This document shows, piece after piece, positions 60,696-64,000 of a DNA stretch of 64,000 nucleotides. Location of the stretch: the NCBI GenBank assembly GCA_018238625.1, contig JABCSY010000008.1, forward strand, positions 1 to 64,000, read 5' to 3'. The DNA comes from Promethearchaeota archaeon. Lineage in GTDB: Archaea > Asgardarchaeota > Lokiarchaeia > Sigyniarchaeales > SOKP01. How positions within the stretch are numbered: the first letter of the stretch is position 1; every line of letters starts with the position of its first letter. The notes under the pieces were generated by a model, which was not told the origin of the DNA, ran no database searches, and was given only the letters and a program-made list of their open reading frames with translations. Made by a program: the position numbers and the translations under genes.

Positions 60696-61655
60696 ATGGA
60701 AACAGATTATGCAATAATTTATAATCCTATTGCTGGAAAACCAACACAGACCGAGAAAGATATAGAATATGCAAAAAAATGTTTAGATGATTTTAAGATT
60801 TCTTACAAGTTATTCAAAACAGAATTTGCAGGACATGCTATCAGTCTGGCTAACCAGTTAGCAAAAGAGGGATATCGTGTCATTGGAGCTGGCGGAGATG
60901 GAACTTGTAATGAAGTTTTTCACGGCGTTATTAGCTCTAATTCAGGAGCTTTATGCGGGTTTATCCCAATGGGTTCTGGAAACGACATCCCTGCGGCAAT
61001 TGGAATCACACCTGACATTAAAAGAGCGTGCGAAATTATAGCAGAAAACCACACTAGTAAGTCAGATATTGGGTTCGCCAAAACAGACGAAGGAGTAGAG
61101 CGATACTTTCTGGGCATTGGAAGCCAGGGATTTGACGGTGAGGTGGCTAGAAGATCAAATGAAAATAAAGAAAAAAATTATAATGCGATTATTCTTAAAA
61201 CGTTATTCTCGTGGAAAAGTAGAGAGATAAAGGTCACGATGGATAACGACACTTACGAAGGAATAGCTAACCTGGCTGCTGTAGGTAATGGAGGTGCTTA
61301 TGGGGGCGGGATGTATGTATGTCAAAGAGCTAAAGTTGATGATGGGTTATTTGATATAAGCGTAGTAAACATTGGAAAATTTAAACTTCTTCTTCAATTT
61401 AAAAGGATGTATGACGCGTCGCTTTTGCCTCATCCGGATATTTCTGAATACCAAAGCAAGAAAGTGAGGATTGAAATGAAAAATCCTGAAGATGAGCCTT
61501 ACGTGTGTCAAGTTGACGGCGAGGTTTTAGGGACCCTTCCAATTACATATGAAAGTATTAAAGACGGCTACGAATTTATTCGTCCCAAAATAGACGAAGT
61601 CGCAGAAGCATTTAAAGAGAAGTATGGAAGATACTTCTATGTATGTGAACATTAA
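60696..61655 (+). CDS. Diacylglycerol kinase-family lipid kinase
   Basis: A 319-aa kinase of the DagK/YegS/LCB5 group. AIIYNPIAGKPTQTEKDIEY is the N-terminal nucleotide region, GYRVIGAGGDGTCNEVFHGV the G-G-D-G-T catalytic loop, and CGFIPMGSGNDIPAAIGI the third motif. The C-terminal half is the beta-rich lipid domain (VGNGGAYGGGMYVCQRAKVD, then DDGLFDISVVN), with the final YVCQVDGEVLG signature. It phosphorylates a lipid hydroxyl, perhaps an archaeol-type or glycerolipid. A GTG at 60687 would add three residues. Confidence 0.92.
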   Translation: METDYAIIYNPIAGKPTQTEKDIEYAKKCLDDFKISYKLFKTEFAGHAISLANQLAKEGYRVIGAGGDGTCNEVFHGVISSNSGALCGFIPMGSGNDIPAAIGITPDIKRACEIIAENHTSKSDIGFAKTDEGVERYFLGIGSQGFDGEVARRSNENKEKNYNAIILKTLFSWKSREIKVTMDNDTYEGIANLAAVGNGGAYGGGMYVCQRAKVDDGLFDISVVNIGKFKLLLQFKRMYDASLLPHPDISEYQSKKVRIEMKNPEDEPYVCQVDGEVLGTLPITYESIKDGYEFIRPKIDEVAEAFKEKYGRYFYVCEH

Positions 61656-61701
61656 ATAATATTTTATTTTCTTTTGAGAATTTAATTACATAAGTATTGA
61701 T

Positions 61702-62322
61702 ATGCCTGACTGGGACGATATATTCACAAAACGAGGTAAAGTCTTTACAAATCCACATCAAGATATGGAAAGATTAACCAAAGTCTTTAAGGAAAGTGGC
61801 GTTCAGCGCGTTTTAGACTTAGGATGTGGGGCCGGCAGGCATCTATTGTTTTTCTCAAAGAAAGGGTTTGATGTTTACGGTCTCGATAAATCGCCAAAAG
61901 GTTTAGAAATTGCTAAAAATTGGTTAGACGAAGAAAAATTATCAGCAAAACTAATAAATCAGAGAATTGATGAAAAATTTCCTTATGAGAACGATTTTTT
62001 TGATGTTATTATCTCAATTCAAGTAATTCATCATAATTTAATGAAAAAAATACGCTTTTCCGTTAAAGAAATTGAGAGAGTCTTAAAACCAAAAGGATTT
62101 ATTTTTATCACAGTTCCTTTTCTTCAAGTTTTCCCCGTAAAAAAGTGGGAATTGAAAAAAGTCGAAAAAAGAACTTATATTCCTCAATCAGGTCCAGAAG
62201 AGGGGCTTCCTCATCATTTCTTTACAATAGCTGAACTAAAACGTGTTTTTAACGCTTTTGAATTGTTAGAAATATATACAGATAAAACCAATCATCGCGC
62301 AATCTTAGGAAAGAAGAAATAA
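61702..62322 (+). CDS. Class I SAM-dependent methyltransferase
   Basis: A 206-aa methyltransferase of the UbiE/methyltransf_11 type. RVLDLGCGAGRHLLFFSKKG is motif I, FDVYGLDKSPKGLEIAKNWL motif post-I, NDFFDVIISIQVIHHNL motif II, and ERVLKPKGFIFITVPFL motif III. The substrate is not evident; small metabolites and quinones are typical for the family. It follows the lipid kinase by 46 bases on the same strand, so a lipid-related role is possible but not shown. Confidence 0.88.
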   Translation: MPDWDDIFTKRGKVFTNPHQDMERLTKVFKESGVQRVLDLGCGAGRHLLFFSKKGFDVYGLDKSPKGLEIAKNWLDEEKLSAKLINQRIDEKFPYENDFFDVIISIQVIHHNLMKKIRFSVKEIERVLKPKGFIFITVPFLQVFPVKKWELKKVEKRTYIPQSGPEEGLPHHFFTIAELKRVFNAFELLEIYTDKTNHRAILGKKK

Positions 62323-62336
62323 AATGCAATGTCCGT

Positions 62337-63521
62337 TTAGACTGAATTTTTAGGTTTGATCAACCTTGAACGAACGATTAACAAAACAGATGCTATACCG
62401 ATGATTGGTAGAAGAATCACAATTAAAGTCAATAAATCAGAATTAGGAAGGTTAAAATCGTCGTTCCACGGAAATTTTCCTTGAAATTGGTTGTTAGGTT
62501 CTAAGTAGTTATTGTAAATGAATTGCTCTACTGTTTTTCCCGTTACTTCGAGACTATAATTTGAAATATGAGATAAATTATCTTCGGTCGTGTGATGGTA
62601 AGGCCAAGAGGGGTTATTCCAAAAGTTAATGATTAAATCTGCTGAGGGAATTCCGTAATTTACAAATGGTACGTGGTCATCGGTAATGGAATTGATTGTT
62701 GGATCAGAAGGAAATTGGGAAGTATATCCTAATTCTCTACCGGTCTCAAATAATTCGTTCAATAACGAGGAGGTTGAATGTTGTTCGCTAATAAATTTTA
62801 AATTTGCTCCTCCAACCATATCTAATAATATCATCGCATCAAAATGCTCTTTAGAAGAATTATAAAAGTTTTCAATGTCTTGTACAAATTTTGTAGAACC
62901 TTCACACCAGTCCCAAAGTAAAATTCCATGGCTATAATCATCACCTTGATCTTCCGCATCAAAAAACAAAAACCAAATTTGTACAGACAGATTTTGTCTT
63001 CTATCATATAAAACATTAGCAAGTTCTATTAAAACGGCGCTACCACTAGCTCCATCGTTGGCTCCTGGAACGGGTAAGTTTTGATTTGCGCTATCTTTTG
63101 TGGCTCTCGCCCTTGAGTCGTAATGAGCGCCTAAAATTAAAATATTAGAAAAGTTTTCGTTCATTTTAAACAACACATTTTGACAATCTACCGAATAAAT
63201 TGTAAAGTTATGAAGAGTGTAGTTTATCGAAGGTTCGATTTCTTGAAATTTTGAGACGAAATATGTGGCACAATCTTCTCTACCTTGAGTCCCAGGCGTC
63301 CTATAATGCGTTGTATTGATATTTAACTGATCTTCTACATATGTATACGCGTTATCACCGTTAAAATATAAATTAACATCTAAATTTGTGAATGTATTAC
63401 TATTCGATAATAAAATAATTGAGATAGTAATCGGTATTACCACAATTAGCACAATCGATATAGTCAAGATTAGTTTGTGAGATTTTTTTATATGAATCCA
63501 CCAATGATAAGATACATTCAA
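62337..63521 (-). CDS. M28-family zinc aminopeptidase, membrane-anchored
   Basis: A 394-aa metallopeptidase. A basic start and one membrane helix (LILTISIVLIVVIPITISII, about 17-38) place the enzyme outside. NILILGAHYDSRARATKDS and NLPVPGANDGASGSAVLIEL carry the first zinc His and the bridging Asp; LFFDAEDQGDDYSHG the catalytic acid pair, and ITDDHVPFVNYGIPSADLII the last His region. A second helix at the C-terminus (LLTLIVILLPIIGIASVLLI) adds another anchor. It cleaves N-terminal residues of peptides at the cell surface. Confidence 0.9.
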   Translation of the reverse strand: MNVSYHWWIHIKKSHKLILTISIVLIVVIPITISIILLSNSNTFTNLDVNLYFNGDNAYTYVEDQLNINTTHYRTPGTQGREDCATYFVSKFQEIEPSINYTLHNFTIYSVDCQNVLFKMNENFSNILILGAHYDSRARATKDSANQNLPVPGANDGASGSAVLIELANVLYDRRQNLSVQIWFLFFDAEDQGDDYSHGILLWDWCEGSTKFVQDIENFYNSSKEHFDAMILLDMVGGANLKFISEQHSTSSLLNELFETGRELGYTSQFPSDPTINSITDDHVPFVNYGIPSADLIINFWNNPSWPYHHTTEDNLSHISNYSLEVTGKTVEQFIYNNYLEPNNQFQGKFPWNDDFNLPNSDLLTLIVILLPIIGIASVLLIVRSRLIKPKNSV

Positions 63522-63575
63522 ACAACTTAGTATTATTATAATAAAAATAAAAAATAAAAAATATATTTATTTAGT

Positions 63576-63998
63576 TTAGAGTGGTTCAAAACCTAAATCT
63601 ATTTTTGTTTCACCTTTTATATCTGTCTCCAAAAATGTAGATTTTACTGGCATACCTACGTTAATTGTTTCTGGTTTACTTTCGTCCACACCTACTAATT
63701 GGCCACTAACCATTGGTCCTTCGTCAAGCTTAATAACCGAGAAACAATAAGGTTTATTTCTGCCGTAGCCTTTCTCTACAAAAAAAGGTGTACCTACAGT
63801 AATGCATGTAAAGGCAGCAATTTTACCTTTTCCTGACATCTCAACCCATTCCATATTAGCTGAATTACATTTCGTGCATAACTTTCTAACAGGAACATAT
63901 TGCTCGCCACAATCTTTGCATTTTGAACCCATCAATTTTTTATTACGAATATAATCCAAATAACTTTCTATTGTAAAATCTTTATCTGCTTCTGTCAT
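63576..63998 (-). CDS. DUF35 zinc-ribbon/OB-fold acyl-CoA-binding protein
   Basis: A 140-aa protein with the two DUF35 parts. The N-terminal rubredoxin-like zinc ribbon has KCKDCGEQYVPVRKLCTKCN (two C-x-x-C pairs), followed by the OB-fold (SGKGKIAAFTCITVGTPFFV, then GPMVSGQLVG). Family members bind acyl-CoA and pair with a thiolase or HMG-CoA synthase; in archaea they sit next to the thiolase gene, which would be just outside the window on this side. The start ATG at 63998 is two bases from the edge, and the gene is complete. Confidence 0.92.
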   Translation of the reverse strand: MTEADKDFTIESYLDYIRNKKLMGSKCKDCGEQYVPVRKLCTKCNSANMEWVEMSGKGKIAAFTCITVGTPFFVEKGYGRNKPYCFSVIKLDEGPMVSGQLVGVDESKPETINVGMPVKSTFLETDIKGETKIDLGFEPL

Positions 63999-64000
63999 TT

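Overview
The window looks like chromosomal DNA of an AT-rich anaerobic archaeon, most likely an Asgard archaeon of the Lokiarchaeia type. The case for an archaeon is a histone-fold protein, an Alba protein, a Sec11-like signal peptidase with Ser/His/Asp residues, a Taw2-type wyosine enzyme, GGTGAT-like ribosome binding sites and frequent TTG/GTG starts. The Asgard placement is inferred from an IFT52-like GIFT domain joined to a SAP domain, a degenerate Ras-like GTPase candidate, stand-alone 7TM proteins and paired C-terminal zinc-ribbon proteins. No rRNA, tRNA, CRISPR array or insertion sequence was found.

Region 1 (1-3.1 kb) is accessory: a RHH-antitoxin/DUF3368-PIN toxin pair, an HxlR regulator followed in frame by a remnant membrane protein, an iron-sulfur flavoprotein, and a 51-aa double zinc-ribbon protein with a TTG start.

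Region 2 (3.1-14.0 kb) is the most unusual part. It carries two sets of genes for ATP-driven low-potential reductases of the 2-hydroxyacyl-CoA dehydratase activase superfamily (BadF/HgdC activases, COG3581-type and DUF2229/COG3580-type cluster proteins). In the first set the DUF2229 protein is fused to a full-length homologue of Delta24-sterol reductase (DHCR24), and the DNA changes base composition at the fusion joint. The set is followed by a double-HTH Lrp regulator, an EFR1-type flavodoxin-ferredoxin protein, a membrane protein and a flavodoxin-like protein, and then by the second COG3581/BadF pair. A 97-bp upstream region with a TTATCA-N6-TGATAA palindrome is duplicated 8.5 kb apart. One copy precedes the intact second set. 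The other precedes a 66-codon chimera that keeps only the first and last parts of such an operon, which points to a collapsed duplicate.

Region 3 (14.1-24.8 kb) holds a PlsC-like acyltransferase between two small proteins, a GNAT enzyme, a coiled-coil membrane-anchored protein, a GPH-family transporter, a protein that seems to start without ATG/GTG/TTG, and a three-gene corrinoid methyltransfer set (corrinoid protein, homocysteine S-methyltransferase-like protein, non-pyrrolysine MttB). A membrane-anchored winged-helix protein behind a duplicated leader closes it.

Region 4 (24.9-45.9 kb) is largely housekeeping and transport: SGNH hydrolase, EamA and CaCA transporters, two 7TM paralogues, HhH-zinc-ribbon protein, Sir2, PIG-L deacetylase, a second GPH transporter, DUF2804, class III aminotransferase, FGGY kinase, acyl-CoA ligase, Taw2, an MFS transporter, an HGSNAT-like membrane protein and the GIFT-SAP protein.

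Region 5 (46-64 kb) holds information processing and envelope genes: a TRM11-like methyltransferase with endonuclease III, an ABC exporter, rhomboid, a PCMT-like protein, a 701-aa beta-sandwich protein without a signal peptide, a YkgJ-type protein, an Mrr-like mini-protein, an aminotransferase, histone, Alba, an exact 360-bp triplication of a small membrane protein, signal peptidase, diacylglycerol kinase, a SAM methyltransferase, an M28 peptidase and a DUF35 protein.
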